Positions 55,557-64,000 of a stretch of 64,000 bases of DNA are shown piece by piece (the stretch's first letter is position 1; every line of letters starts with the position of its first letter). Location: the NCBI RefSeq assembly GCF_016598615.1, contig NZ_CP066831.1, positions 10,540,001 through 10,604,000 on the forward strand, written 5' to 3'. The position numbers were made by a program, and so were the translations under genes. The stretch is from Streptomyces liliifuscus. GTDB lineage: Bacteria > Actinomycetota > Actinomycetes > Streptomycetales > Streptomycetaceae. The notes below the pieces were generated by a model. That model worked only from the letters and a program-made list of their open reading frames with translations, ran no database searches and was not told where the DNA came from.

Positions 55557-57215
55557 GTGACCACCACGCAACCGGTAATCGGCGCGGAGGGCGATGGCCG
55601 GAGCACGTCGTCGGCCGGTCGTTCCCGATTACGCCGAATACTCAGGGCCCCTGGTTTGGTCTTCCTCTTACCCGCGTTCGCGACCCTGCTCAGCTGTCTG
55701 TGGGGGATCGGCCGGCGGAGCGCCTGGCGGGACGAACACGCCACCTGGTGGGCTGCATCGCTGTCGTTCGGGGACCTGTACGAGCTCACCCGGAACGTCG
55801 ACCTGGCCATCGCGCCGTACTACGTGTTCATGCATCTGTGGGTCTCGCTGTTCGGCGATTCCCTCACCGTCCTGCGACTGCCCTCCGTCCTCGCCATGGC
55901 CGTGGCCGGCGGGCTGGTGGGCCTCCTCGGCCGTCGAGCGGTCGGCAGTACGCGGGGCGGGATCGCCGCGGGTCTGCTCTTCGCGCTCGTCCCGACCGTG
56001 GCACGGCACGGACAGGAGGCACGGCCGTACGCCTTCGCCATGCTGGCGGCCGTGTTGGGCTTCCTCGCACTGCTGCGCGCGCTGGAACGTCCGGTGCCGC
56101 TTCGGTGGGTGTTGTACGCCCTCACCGTCCCGCTCATGGGCTGGTCGCACCTGGTGGCCCTCACCGTGCTCGTCGCCCACCTCGCCGCGGTGCTGGACGC
56201 TCGACGCCGGAGTGGCCGGCCCGTCCTGGGCGCGTGGCTGATCGCGGTGGGCGCAGGGCTGGCGCCGGTCGTGCCGTTGGTCGTCCTCGCCCGCACCCAG
56301 GCTCAGCAGATCGCCTGGAACACGCCGGCCTGGAACGACATCGCCGCCATGCCCTACATGCTCTTCCGGTCCCCGGTGGCCACCGCCGTCGTGCTCGGCG
56401 GTGCGGGTGTGGTGCTGGTCGCGGAGTCTCGCCGGAGGCGGGGCAACGGACCTGATCCCGGCCTCGGCTCCGGCTCCGATACCGTCTCCGGTTCCGGCCC
56501 CGGCCCCGGCCCCGATACCGTCTCCGGTTCCGGCCCCGGCCCCGATGCCGGCTCTGATTCCGGCCTCGGCTCCGATTCCGGCCTGCGAACCCGTCTCACG
56601 CCGCTCGCGTTATGGGCCCTGGCGCCGTTCCTGCTCACGGCGGCAACGGCCTGCTGGCTGCATCTGTTCCTCGACCGCTATCTGCTGTTCACCGTCCCGG
56701 CCTGGATCCTGCTTGCGGTCATCGGCATCCACCGGCTCACCGCCCGGCCCCAAGTGGTCGGACGCCTCGCCGCCGTGCTCGTCGCCGTCATCGCCGTGTT
56801 CGCCCCGCTCGACCGCGGCACAGTCACGCGCAACACCCCCAACGAGCCGGACTACCACTCCGTCGCCCTCAAGGTTGTCGCCGACCAGCGCCCGGGCGAC
56901 GGCATCGCGTACACACACCGCCTCAAGGCGCGCCGTGCCCTGGACTTCGAACTGCGCGAAGGCCCCAGGCCCCGGGACGTCCTCCTGCACGACACCCCGC
57001 GGCAGCGCGCAGACTACGAAGCCGGAGAGTGCCCCGACCCCCGCCGTTGCGCCGCCGGATACGAGCGGATCTGGCTCGTCGCCGCCGGTCGTAGCAAGGA
57101 CCCTTTCTCCGGCATGGAGCAGCACAAGTCGCGATTGCTGCGGGAGGAGTTCCGAACCGTACGTACCGCGGAGTTCGCGAATGTGCGACTGCTGCTGCTG
57201 GAGCGCGGCCCATGA
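55557..57215 (+). CDS. Polytopic membrane glycosyltransferase (GT39/ArnT-like)
   Basis: A protein of about 552 residues with 10-12 membrane segments. The first external loop holds RRSAWRDEHATWWAASL, with the Asp-Glu pair typical of lipid-linked sugar transferases (mannosyltransferases of GT39/83 type). Further membrane segments run to LDRYLLFTVPAWILLAVIGI. A Gly/Ser/Pro/Asp-rich repetitive loop (about residues 300-345) is inserted between two of them. The C-terminal domain is outside the membrane. It should transfer a sugar from a polyprenyl carrier to a protein or glycan. GTG 55557 has a GGGGGA nearby; 55524 is an in-frame alternative. Confidence 0.82.
   Translation: MTTTQPVIGAEGDGRSTSSAGRSRLRRILRAPGLVFLLPAFATLLSCLWGIGRRSAWRDEHATWWAASLSFGDLYELTRNVDLAIAPYYVFMHLWVSLFGDSLTVLRLPSVLAMAVAGGLVGLLGRRAVGSTRGGIAAGLLFALVPTVARHGQEARPYAFAMLAAVLGFLALLRALERPVPLRWVLYALTVPLMGWSHLVALTVLVAHLAAVLDARRRSGRPVLGAWLIAVGAGLAPVVPLVVLARTQAQQIAWNTPAWNDIAAMPYMLFRSPVATAVVLGGAGVVLVAESRRRRGNGPDPGLGSGSDTVSGSGPGPGPDTVSGSGPGPDAGSDSGLGSDSGLRTRLTPLALWALAPFLLTAATACWLHLFLDRYLLFTVPAWILLAVIGIHRLTARPQVVGRLAAVLVAVIAVFAPLDRGTVTRNTPNEPDYHSVALKVVADQRPGDGIAYTHRLKARRALDFELREGPRPRDVLLHDTPRQRADYEAGECPDPRRCAAGYERIWLVAAGRSKDPFSGMEQHKSRLLREEFRTVRTAEFANVRLLLLERGP
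56478..56544 (+). repeat. Two 31-bp direct repeats inside the glycosyltransferase gene
   Basis: A 31-base unit (from GATACCGTCTCCGG to CCCCG) occurs at 56478-56508 and again at 56514-56544, a 36-base period. Similar GGCTCCGGCTC-type units flank it. They encode the Gly/Ser/Pro-rich loop. Confidence 0.75.
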
Positions 57216-57270
57216 CCACCCCGCTCCAGCCGTGCCACGCATCCTGGTGGCAGACGCAGACCCGGACGCC

Positions 57271-57894
57271 TCAGACCGACACCCGGGCCGGGGCCGTGGC
57301 GTGTTGGGCGTCCCCCGTCATGCGCCACAGTGCCGCCGAGAGCCACATCAGGATGATGCCGACCAGGATGTGCAGCCCGATCGTGAGCAGACTGTCGGAC
57401 AGCCCGGTGATGAACGCGAAGAGCGGCAGGACAACGGCGTAGCCCCAGGCCGGAATCGACGGGAACACCCGGGCGCGGATCATCGCCGACCCGAACAGGG
57501 CGCAGCCCATGGCGAACACGGCCGCACAGCCGATGAGCACGGGGATCGTCGGGCCGGTCAGTACCTCGTCGATGACGTCGTCGTCGAAGTAGAACAGCAC
57601 CAGGTTCGAGGCGAACGCGGCAGCGCCGAACAGGCCGAGACCGATGAGGTTCACGATGTGCGCCACCTCTGCGAAGCGGCCGGTGGCCGGGCGCTGCCGC
57701 AGTTGCAGCGCGGTGAGCAGCGGCAGGGCGAACGCGGGGGAGAGGCCGAGCGGGACGCTGGTCGCGGTGGTCTCCCCGGTGAACGCCTCGACCAGCGAGG
57801 GCAGGGCGATCAGCAGCCCCGACAGCAGGCCGCACAGGGCGCCGACGCGAAACGTCGATGAGGTGATGTGGGGTGAGGCAATGGGCGAGGACAT
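57271..57894 (-). CDS. Integral membrane protein of unknown function
   Basis: A 207-residue protein with about six membrane segments (for example GALCGLLSGLLIALPSLVEA, IGLGLFGAAAFASNLVLFYF, IGCAAVFAMGCALFGSAMIR, LLTIGLHILVGIILMWLSAA). It is similar in layout to DUF-type membrane proteins of actinomycetes; I cannot name its family. ATG 57894 has GGAG upstream. It is divergent from the NarL-type kinase gene, 241 bases away, and may be a target of that system. Confidence 0.65.
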   Translation of the reverse strand: MSSPIASPHITSSTFRVGALCGLLSGLLIALPSLVEAFTGETTATSVPLGLSPAFALPLLTALQLRQRPATGRFAEVAHIVNLIGLGLFGAAAFASNLVLFYFDDDVIDEVLTGPTIPVLIGCAAVFAMGCALFGSAMIRARVFPSIPAWGYAVVLPLFAFITGLSDSLLTIGLHILVGIILMWLSAALWRMTGDAQHATAPARVSV

Positions 57895-58135
57895 GAGGCC
57901 AACTCCGGTTGCTCCGACGGTTCCGACAGTGGGACAGGCCGCAACCGTAGGGAGCCGCCGATCAGCGGCAGGAGGTGCAGAACGGGGACATCGACGGCCG
58001 GAAGTCACCGTCTCCCGTGTGCCGTCCAGCCGTTCGGCACGTGTCGTCCGGCCCGTACTGTCCGGAGTTTCCGTCGCGACGCCGCCGAGCCGCCGGGTTC
58101 GGCCTAGCCTGACGACAGTGGGTGAGGGGGTGTGC

Positions 58136-59317
58136 ATGGCGGTGTACGGGCCCGTGCGGTGGGTGCCGCCGCTGCTGTACGGCGCCGTCCTCGTGGGCGG
58201 TCTGTACTACGCGGCGGCCGGACTGAGCGACGGACCAGGCCCGTCGGTGTGGCGGACCGTCGGCTTCGTCGCCGCGATCGGCGCGCTGTTCGCGCTGGAA
58301 GAGGCGGGACACCGCCGTCCCGTGGCCCGAGTGCCGCTGCTGCTGGCGCGCGGCGCCCTGATCGGCGCGGCGGTGCTTCTCGACGCGTCGGACCTGGCCC
58401 AAGTGCTGTTCGTGCTCCTGCCGTTCACCGCCTACTTCGCCTTCGGCCGTACGGCCGCACTCGCGCTGGGCGCGCTCTGCCTGGCCGGGCTGCTCACCTT
58501 GTACGTACTGACCGCTCCCGGTTGGTACCGCGACCTGGAGCATGTGTCCGACCTGCTGATGCTCTCCGTCGGTCTCGTGCTGGCGCTCTCGATGGCCGCC
58601 GTGGCCGTCGGTGAACAGCGCGCCCGGCGCGAACTGGAGGAACATGCGGCGCGGGTCGCCGAGCTGTCCGCCGCCACCGAACGCAACCGGCTGGCCCGGG
58701 ACATCCACGACAGCATCGGTCACCATCTCACCGCGATGTCAGTGCAGTTGGAGATGGCGTCGGACTTCAGGGCCCTGGACCCCGACGCGGCCCAGCGGGC
58801 GCTGGACGAGGCGAGGCGCTCGGTGAAGCTCGCGCTCGGCGACGTACGGCAGTCGGTTCGTGCACTGCGCGGTGAGTCGGCGCACCCCACGCTCTCGGCA
58901 GCGCTGGCCGGTCTGGCCCACGGCGGCGGGGCCCGGCCGGTGGTCACCGTCGAGGTGACGGGCGACGAGGACGGCCTCGGCGCGGCCGAACTGACCGCCC
59001 TGTACCGGGCTGCCCAGGAGGCGGTGACCAACGCGCGCCGCCATGCGCGGGCCACGCGGGTGACGGTGGCGGTCCTGCTGGCCGAGGACACCGCGCGCCT
59101 TGTGGTGACCGACGACGGCCGTGGGTTCGTACCGGACGCGGCCGTCACCGGGTTCGGGCTGGTCGGGATGAGGGAACGGGTGCACCTGGTGGCGGGGAGC
59201 GTGGACATCGACAGCGGCCCGGAAGCCGGAACCCGACTGACGGTGACCGTCCCGCGCGGAAAGGCTGCACGGGAAGACCGCGCGGGGATGAGCACGGACG
59301 AACGCGGGCGGAGATGA
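58136..59317 (+). CDS. Two-component sensor histidine kinase (NarL-type partner)
   Basis: A 393-residue kinase. Five to six membrane segments form an integral sensor (residues 10-165). The HisKA_3 box is NRLARDIHDSIGHHLTAMSV and the ATPase carries QEAVTNARRHARA, VVTDDGRGF and GFGLVGMRERV. This is the DesK/NarX-like group typical of actinomycetes. ATG 58136 has GAGGGGG upstream. The stop overlaps or abuts the regulator gene, so both proteins are co-produced. Confidence 0.93.
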   Translation: MAVYGPVRWVPPLLYGAVLVGGLYYAAAGLSDGPGPSVWRTVGFVAAIGALFALEEAGHRRPVARVPLLLARGALIGAAVLLDASDLAQVLFVLLPFTAYFAFGRTAALALGALCLAGLLTLYVLTAPGWYRDLEHVSDLLMLSVGLVLALSMAAVAVGEQRARRELEEHAARVAELSAATERNRLARDIHDSIGHHLTAMSVQLEMASDFRALDPDAAQRALDEARRSVKLALGDVRQSVRALRGESAHPTLSAALAGLAHGGGARPVVTVEVTGDEDGLGAAELTALYRAAQEAVTNARRHARATRVTVAVLLAEDTARLVVTDDGRGFVPDAAVTGFGLVGMRERVHLVAGSVDIDSGPEAGTRLTVTVPRGKAAREDRAGMSTDERGRR

Positions 59318-59319
59318 CC

Positions 59320-59994
59320 ATGGACGACCAGGAACCGGCGCCGCCGGTCCGCGTGCTGGTGGTCGACGACCAGCGGCTCATCCGGGACGGCATCGCCTCG
59401 CTGCTCGCCATCCGGCCCGGCATCGCGGTCGTCGGTACGGCCGTGGATGGGCGGGACGCGGTGGCGAAGACACTCGAACTGGGCCCGGACATCGTGCTCA
59501 TGGACGTCCGGATGCCGGAGATGGACGGGATCGAAGCGGTCGCCGTCCTGCGCGGCCGGGCCCCGGAGTGCAGGGTGGTCATGCTGACGACGTTCGAGGA
59601 CGAGGAATACGTCGTGCAGGCGCTGCGGGCCGGCGCCCACGGCTACCTCCTGAAGGACCTGCCGGCCGAGGAACTCGCCCACGCGGTCCGCCTGGCGCAC
59701 GCGGGCGTCACCCAGCTCGACTCGTCCGTCGCCCGCCACCTCACCGCCTCCCTGCGTTCCCCCACACCCGCCCCTGCCCCCGAGCCCGCCGAGACCTCCG
59801 CCGCCGTCCTGAGCCCGCGCGAGACCGACATCCTGCGGCTCGTGGCGCAGGGCCACACCAACCGGGAGATCGCCGCGCGGCTGTACCTCAGCGAGGGCAC
59901 GGTCAAGAACCACGTGTCGCGCATCCTCACCCGCCTCGCCCTGCGCGACCGCACCCAGGCGGCCCTGCGCGCCCGGGACCTCGGCCTGCTGTGA
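59320..59994 (+). CDS. Two-component response regulator (NarL/FixJ type)
   Basis: A 224-residue regulator. The receiver has VLVVDDQRLIRDGIASLLAI, the phospho-acceptor Asp in IVLMDVRMPEMDG and the Lys in YLLKDLP. A Pro-rich linker leads to a LuxR-type helix-turn-helix (LSPRETDILRLVAQGHTNRE, LSEGTVKNHVSRIL). GGAG ends six bases before ATG 59320, making it a better start than ATG 59314, which overlaps the kinase stop. The target genes are not evident; the divergent membrane protein is a candidate. Confidence 0.94.
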   Translation: MDDQEPAPPVRVLVVDDQRLIRDGIASLLAIRPGIAVVGTAVDGRDAVAKTLELGPDIVLMDVRMPEMDGIEAVAVLRGRAPECRVVMLTTFEDEEYVVQALRAGAHGYLLKDLPAEELAHAVRLAHAGVTQLDSSVARHLTASLRSPTPAPAPEPAETSAAVLSPRETDILRLVAQGHTNREIAARLYLSEGTVKNHVSRILTRLALRDRTQAALRARDLGLL

Positions 59995-60096
59995 GGAAGC
60001 GCGTACGCCGTCGTCGAGAACCGCGCACGCCGTCGTTTCAGGTGGCCGCCGCCCGCCGCACTGTTGCAGTTCACCACCAGCGGGCACGAATCAGAC

Positions 60097-61605
60097 ATGT
60101 ATTGCTGCCTCTCCGCTCCCCACGGTGGCCTGCGATCCGCCGCACTCCTCGCCCCCGCCCTCCTCCGAGCCCTCCACGCCGCCGCCCGCCGCAGTACGAC
60201 ACAGATACGCCATCCCCGCGACCCGGACGCCGTGTCCGCCGTAAACCTCGAACTGGTCACCCTCACCGAGGACCTGGCCGTCGTCACCTGGTACACCGGC
60301 GTGACCGGCAGCGACGACGGATTCGGCCACCTCATCCCCGCGGTGACCGAGGGCGAAGTCGTCTACGGCACCCACCCCGCCCGGCTGAACCGCACCGCCT
60401 CCGAAGGCCGCCGCACCGCCCACCACCACGTCGAACTGACCGATCTCGAACCCGGCCAGACGTACTACTACCAGGCCCGCTCCCGGGGTTCGGCGGCCAC
60501 ACCCACACCGCTGCACCTCGTGAAGGGCAACGCCGTCGGAACCTCGCTGCACGGGTTCGGCTCGCGCGGCGGCCCGTACTCCTTCACGACGCCCCAGCCT
60601 CCGCCGGGCCGCCATCTGAGGACGATCGCCCTCTGCAACGACCTGCACCTGGGAGAGACCACGGCCGGACTGGTGGCCGGGGTCCCGTTGATGCGGGGCG
60701 TCTCGCAGCGGCTCGGCCTCGCCCCTTATCCGGAGATCATGGGCCGGGCCCTGGTCGACGAGGCCCGCCGACGCGGAGCCGACCACCTGTTGGCCGCGGG
60801 CGACATCTCGGCCGGAGGCGCGCCGCGCGATCTGACCGAGGCCCGGCGGATCCTGGACGGTTTCGGCACGCACGGACAGGACTACTTCGTCGTCCGCGGG
60901 AACCACGACCGGCCCAGGAGACCGGCGAGCGGCCAAGAACCCTTCGGCGACAGCTTTCTGGACGAGTTCCCCGGTGGCGACGGACCCGCGTACTTCGCGC
61001 GCGATCTCGGCGGTCTGCGGATCGTCGGGCTGGACACCTACGAGAAGAGGGGCAACGGCAGCGACTCGGGCGGCCTCTCGCCCGACCAACTGGCATGGTT
61101 CCGAGCCCGGTTGAGGGAGAACGGGGACCAGCCGACCATCGTCTTCGGCCACCACCCGCTGACCGTACGCAACTCACTGTTCCCTGTGATGAGCGGTCAG
61201 CGCCTCAACCGCCGCCAGGCCCGCGCGATCCTCGACGCCTACTCCGTCGCCCCCGGCGTCTTCCTCCACCATGCCGGTCACACCCACCGCAACAAGCGCA
61301 CGGTCCTCCCACAGGCTCGGCACGTCACGCTGCAGGAGGTCAGTGCGGTGAAGGAGTACCCGGGCGGCTTCTGCCTGCTCCGGATCCACACGGGTGGCTA
61401 CGCCCTCAACTACTACAAGACCAGCAGCGGACCCGCCCGGGAGTGGAGCGAACGCAGCCGACGCGTGGCGGCCGGCCTGTGGCCCCAGCACGCCCTCGGC
61501 CGCTCGGTCTGCGACCGCAACAGCGTCACGTCCCGCGACCTCTCGGGCATCACCCCGGCCGCGTCGCGAACCGCGTTCCGGGGTGCTGCTCAGGCGGCGG
61601 GCTGA
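60097..61605 (+). CDS. Metallophosphoesterase with N-terminal FnIII-like domain (purple-acid-phosphatase type)
   Basis: A protein of about 502 residues. Residues 45-170 form a fibronectin III-like/PAP N-terminal domain (LEPGQTYYYQARSRG). The phosphoesterase motifs are NDLHLGE, AAGDIS, RGNHDRP, FGHHP and GHTHRN, giving a dinuclear metal centre. No clear export signal is present; an N-terminal hydrophobic helix (LRSAALLAPALLRALHAA) may serve. It should hydrolyse a phosphomonoester or diester. ATG 60097 is assumed; a TTG at 60064 is in frame. It is converging with the SulP gene, seven bases apart. Confidence 0.88.
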   Translation: MYCCLSAPHGGLRSAALLAPALLRALHAAARRSTTQIRHPRDPDAVSAVNLELVTLTEDLAVVTWYTGVTGSDDGFGHLIPAVTEGEVVYGTHPARLNRTASEGRRTAHHHVELTDLEPGQTYYYQARSRGSAATPTPLHLVKGNAVGTSLHGFGSRGGPYSFTTPQPPPGRHLRTIALCNDLHLGETTAGLVAGVPLMRGVSQRLGLAPYPEIMGRALVDEARRRGADHLLAAGDISAGGAPRDLTEARRILDGFGTHGQDYFVVRGNHDRPRRPASGQEPFGDSFLDEFPGGDGPAYFARDLGGLRIVGLDTYEKRGNGSDSGGLSPDQLAWFRARLRENGDQPTIVFGHHPLTVRNSLFPVMSGQRLNRRQARAILDAYSVAPGVFLHHAGHTHRNKRTVLPQARHVTLQEVSAVKEYPGGFCLLRIHTGGYALNYYKTSSGPAREWSERSRRVAAGLWPQHALGRSVCDRNSVTSRDLSGITPAASRTAFRGAAQAAG

Positions 61606-61612
61606 CGCAGGC

Positions 61613-63400
61613 CTACTGCGTGTCGTCCCGGGTGCGACTCCACTCCCGGTACGCCGTGACAGCGGTCGGCAGTGTTGGGAAGACCAGATCGGTGCCGACC
61701 GACGTCGTCAGGCCGTATGCGTCGAGCTCGTCCATCAGGTCCTGCTTCACGCGGGCGAGGGCGAACACGATGTGGCGCCGGGTCAGTTCGAGGCGGAGGG
61801 CGTCGACGGCGTCCAGGGCGGTGATGTCGACCTCGACGTTGGCCTCGGTGTTGAGGACGAACCAGCGGACCGGGTCCTCCTGCTCGTCGACGGCGGCCAG
61901 GGCCCGGCGCCGGAAGTCCTCCGCGTTGGCGAAGAACAGGGGCGAGTCGTAGCGGTAGACCAGCAGGCCGGGGATGGTGCGGGCCTGTGGGTAGTCGTCG
62001 ACGTCGTGCATGCCGGCCACACCGGGGACCACTCCCTGGACGGCATCGTGCGGACGGGCCACGCGGACCAGCAGCTCCGCGACCGACAGGCCGACGGCGA
62101 CGATCACGCCGTAGAGGATGTCCAGGGCCAGCACCCCCGCCAGACAGCCGAGGGCCAGCAGCAGTTCCCGGCGGCGGAAGGACGACAGCCGGCGGAAGCC
62201 CGCAAGGTCGATCATACGGACCGCGGCGTACACGACGAGCGCGCCCAGCACGGCCGAGGGCGTGCGGGTCAGCAGCGGGCTCAGGAAGAGCAGCACTGCG
62301 AGGACCGCCGCACCGGCGACCAGCGAGTACGCCTGACTGCGGGCGCCCGCCGAGGCTGCGAGCGCCGTCCGGCTCGCGCTGCTGCTCACCGGGAAACCGT
62401 GCAGCGCACTCGCGCCGAGGTTGGCCGCGCCGAGGGCCAGGAACTCCTGGTTGGGGTCGAGGTCGGGGCTCTTGTCGCCGGAGGAGTCGTCGGAGGAGTC
62501 GTCGGAGGAGTCGACGGTGAAGGCCCGCGCGGTGAGGATGAAGTCCGTGTAGCCCACAAGGAGGACCCCGAGGGCCGGGAGGACCAGATGCGCCAGCTCG
62601 GTCAGATCGGGCACGGCGAGACCGGGCAGCCCCGACGGTACCGAGCCGATCACCTTGATGCCGTACCGGTCGTCGAGGTCGAACACGGCCACGGCCGCCG
62701 TGCCGAGTACCACCGCCAGCAGGGGACCGGGGACCGTCCGGAGGAACCGTGCCACCGCGAAGAGGAACGCGAGAGTGACGGCGCCGAACAGCAGCGTCGC
62801 CCCATGGACCTGCGTCAGATGCCGCACGAAGGACCAGAGTTGCGCGAAGAAGGCGGAACCCGTCGTGTCCACACCGGTAAGCTTGGGCAGCTGGTCCACG
62901 ATCATGATCAGCGCCACGCCCGCGAGGTAGCCGATCAGGACGGGCCGGGAGAGCAGGTCCGCGAGGAACCCCAGCCGCACCGCCCACGCGACCAGGCACA
63001 GCATGCCCACCGTGACCGCGAGGGCGGCTGCCAGGGCCGCGTAGCGGTCCGGGTCCCCGGCGGCCAGCGGGGCGACCACGGTCGCCGTCATCAGCGCGGT
63101 CGTCGACTCAGGGCCGACCGACAGCAGGCGTGAGGAGCCGAACACGGCGTAGAGCACGAGGGCGGGCAGGATCGCCCAGAGTCCGGCGACCGGCGGCAGG
63201 CCCGCCACGCCCGCGTACGCCATGACCTGCGGCACCAGGTACGCGGCCACGGTCACCCCGGCCAGCAGGTCGCCCTTCAGCCACGAGCGCCGGTAGCCGA
63301 GGAGCGTGCCGAGTCCGGGCGCGAGGCCGCCGAGGAGAGTGCCGGGCCCCGGTGCCGGACGCCCGCGCCCCGGAACCTGCCCGCCCGCGCTCCCTGCCAT
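61613..63400 (-). CDS. SulP-family inorganic anion transporter with STAS domain
   Basis: A 595-residue transporter. The family signature VPQVMAYAGVAGLPPVAGLW opens the first domain; 10-12 membrane segments follow, then a cytosolic STAS domain at the end (RYDSPLFFANAEDFRRRALA and NVEVDITALDAVDALRLELT). SulP proteins transport sulfate, bicarbonate or dicarboxylate with H+ or Na+. A run of SSDD units is inserted in a loop near residue 300. ATG 63400 has AAGGAGACTC upstream. It is downstream of a PPK2 gene on the same strand. Confidence 0.92.
   Translation of the reverse strand: MAGSAGGQVPGRGRPAPGPGTLLGGLAPGLGTLLGYRRSWLKGDLLAGVTVAAYLVPQVMAYAGVAGLPPVAGLWAILPALVLYAVFGSSRLLSVGPESTTALMTATVVAPLAAGDPDRYAALAAALAVTVGMLCLVAWAVRLGFLADLLSRPVLIGYLAGVALIMIVDQLPKLTGVDTTGSAFFAQLWSFVRHLTQVHGATLLFGAVTLAFLFAVARFLRTVPGPLLAVVLGTAAVAVFDLDDRYGIKVIGSVPSGLPGLAVPDLTELAHLVLPALGVLLVGYTDFILTARAFTVDSSDDSSDDSSGDKSPDLDPNQEFLALGAANLGASALHGFPVSSSASRTALAASAGARSQAYSLVAGAAVLAVLLFLSPLLTRTPSAVLGALVVYAAVRMIDLAGFRRLSSFRRRELLLALGCLAGVLALDILYGVIVAVGLSVAELLVRVARPHDAVQGVVPGVAGMHDVDDYPQARTIPGLLVYRYDSPLFFANAEDFRRRALAAVDEQEDPVRWFVLNTEANVEVDITALDAVDALRLELTRRHIVFALARVKQDLMDELDAYGLTTSVGTDLVFPTLPTAVTAYREWSRTRDDTQ
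62475..62513. repeat. 12-bp tandem repeat in the SulP gene
   Basis: GGAGGAGTCGTC-like units occur three times and code for the acidic SSDDSSDDSS stretch in a loop of the SulP protein. The repeat number could vary between strains. Confidence 0.7.
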
Positions 63401-63642
63401 GAGTCTCCTTCTGCCGCGTGACCTCAGGATCCACCGAGTGGCGGACGGCCGCGAGACGCCGACCCGGCCGATGTCCTCCGGCTGAACGCGTCAACGAGTG
63501 CACCGAGAGTGCACCGACGAGGTGCCGCGCGGCCGGATCACGGCAAGGATCGTCTACGACCTCGGTGAAGGAAGGTGAGGACGGTGGAGCTTCCCACGGT
63601 CGTCGGTTTCGACGGCCCCGGACCCGCTGCGCTGCGCCAGGC
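63401..63642. other. Gap between SulP and PPK2 genes
   Basis: About 242 bases without a supported gene. It should contain the SulP promoter because the PPK2 gene upstream ends at 63643. No strong palindrome is visible. Confidence 0.4.
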
Positions 63643-64000
63643 TCAGAGGCTTGCCGCGTGATCGGGGACGTATGTCTGCAGATCGCGGGGCGGGCGCTGG
63701 TAGCCGGTCGAGGGCGGTCGGGGCGGCAGCTCCAGCACCGGCGGCGGCACCTCGTGGTACGGCACGGAGCCGAGCAGATGGGCGATCATGTTCAGACGGG
63801 CCCGGCGCTTGTCGTCGCTCTCCACGACGAACCACGGGGCCTCCGAGATGTCCGTGTGCACCAGCATCTCGTCCTTCGCCCGGGAGTACGCCTCCCAGCG
63901 GGTGATCGACTCCAAGTCCATCGGGGAGAGCTTCCAGCGCCGTGTCGGGTCCTTCAGCCGCTGCCGGAACCGTTTCTGCTGCTCCGTGTCGCTCACCGAG
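63643..64000 (-). CDS. PPK2-family polyphosphate kinase (C-terminal part, cut by the window edge)
   Basis: The last 119 residues of a class PPK2 enzyme that transfers phosphate between polyphosphate and nucleotides. The text QQKRFRQRLKDPTRRWKLSP, then RWEAYSRAKDEMLVHTD and APWFVVESDDKRRARLNMIA is the highly conserved C-terminal half, with the lid helix and the Trp/Lys-rich substrate path. The frame stays open to the window end, so the N-terminal half with Walker A lies outside. A GTG at 63996 is not its true start. It is followed on the same strand by the SulP transporter. Confidence 0.93.
   Translation of the reverse strand, partial: SVSDTEQQKRFRQRLKDPTRRWKLSPMDLESITRWEAYSRAKDEMLVHTDISEAPWFVVESDDKRRARLNMIAHLLGSVPYHEVPPPVLELPPRPPSTGYQRPPRDLQTYVPDHAASL

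Noticed and set aside
52976..55810. Possible 944-residue fusion protein ending in a methyltransferase
   Set aside because: Only the last 283 residues have a domain; the rest passes through other genes in a wrong frame, and a good ATG exists at 53827.
56478..56544. CRISPR-like repeats
   Set aside because: They are in-frame coding repeats within a membrane protein loop.
61394..63133. 579-residue plus-strand open frame
   Set aside because: It is antisense to the SulP transporter gene, with the composition of a shadow frame.
1..64000. Transposase, integrase, tRNA or rRNA genes
   Set aside because: I found no sequence or protein motif that supports any of them in this window.

Overview
The window is high-GC, densely packed chromosomal DNA from an actinomycete, almost certainly a Streptomyces. 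The evidence is the very strong G/C third-codon bias, frequent GTG starts, several apparently leaderless genes, DUF397/XRE regulator pairs, SCO-type S-adenosyl methyltransferases, large GC hairpin terminators and the Streptomyces hairpin repeat at about 12.16-12.23 kb. I see no rRNA, tRNA, CRISPR array, insertion sequence, prophage or obvious biosynthetic gene cluster. It reads as an accessory/arm-like region rich in regulators and transport.

Layout. 0-2.4 kb: end of a CUT1 sugar ABC operon (binding protein, two permeases, no ATPase). 2.6-10 kb: two DUF3592-like membrane proteins, a zinc-ribbon protein, a VOC protein, a membrane-anchored endonuclease/exonuclease/phosphatase, a flavin-fold/DUF pair and an NAD-dependent DNA ligase. 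10-14.1 kb: an ECF sigma factor with a SnoaL tail followed by a catalytically odd SDR, then an HxlR regulator divergent from an SDR-SnoaL pair with a palindromic operator. 14.2-19.9 kb: a signalling cluster of PAS/GAF/SpoIIE phosphatase and HATPase divergent from a WhiJ-like XRE/DUF5753 regulator, a DUF397 protein and a methyltransferase. 20-23 kb: a GNAT protein, then a flavin monooxygenase divergent from a MmyB-type regulator around a perfect 13-bp inverted repeat. 23.2-28.6 kb: an SMP-30-like secreted protein, a complete ECF41 sigma unit (CMD-fold gene plus sigma factor with a matching promoter), SnoaL, SDR, LysR and muconolactone-isomerase-like genes. 28.7-31.9 kb: MBL hydrolase, a lone hemC, AraC and an AhpD-like protein.

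32.2-44 kb is the most coherent block: a Tat-exported GH78 alpha-L-rhamnosidase, a YtfQ-YtfR-YtfT-YjfF-type furanose ABC transporter, a LacI regulator and a secreted PA14-GH2 hydrolase. Two nearly identical LacI-type sites lie upstream of the transporter and of lacI/GH2, so these genes probably form one glycan-utilisation regulon. 44.2-50.6 kb: a methyltransferase, an OmpR-type two-component system divergent from an FtsX/MacB-type ABC exporter, with a palindrome between them. 50.6-57.9 kb: uncharacterised, methyltransferase, secreted and membrane proteins, including a polytopic glycosyltransferase with a repeat-built loop. 58.1-60 kb: a NarL-type two-component system. 60.1-64 kb: a phosphoesterase, a SulP anion transporter and the C-terminal part of a PPK2 polyphosphate kinase cut by the window edge.

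Functions are family-level inferences from sequence features; nothing here was tested by database search. Start codons were adjusted where a ribosome-binding site or overlap supported a different start.
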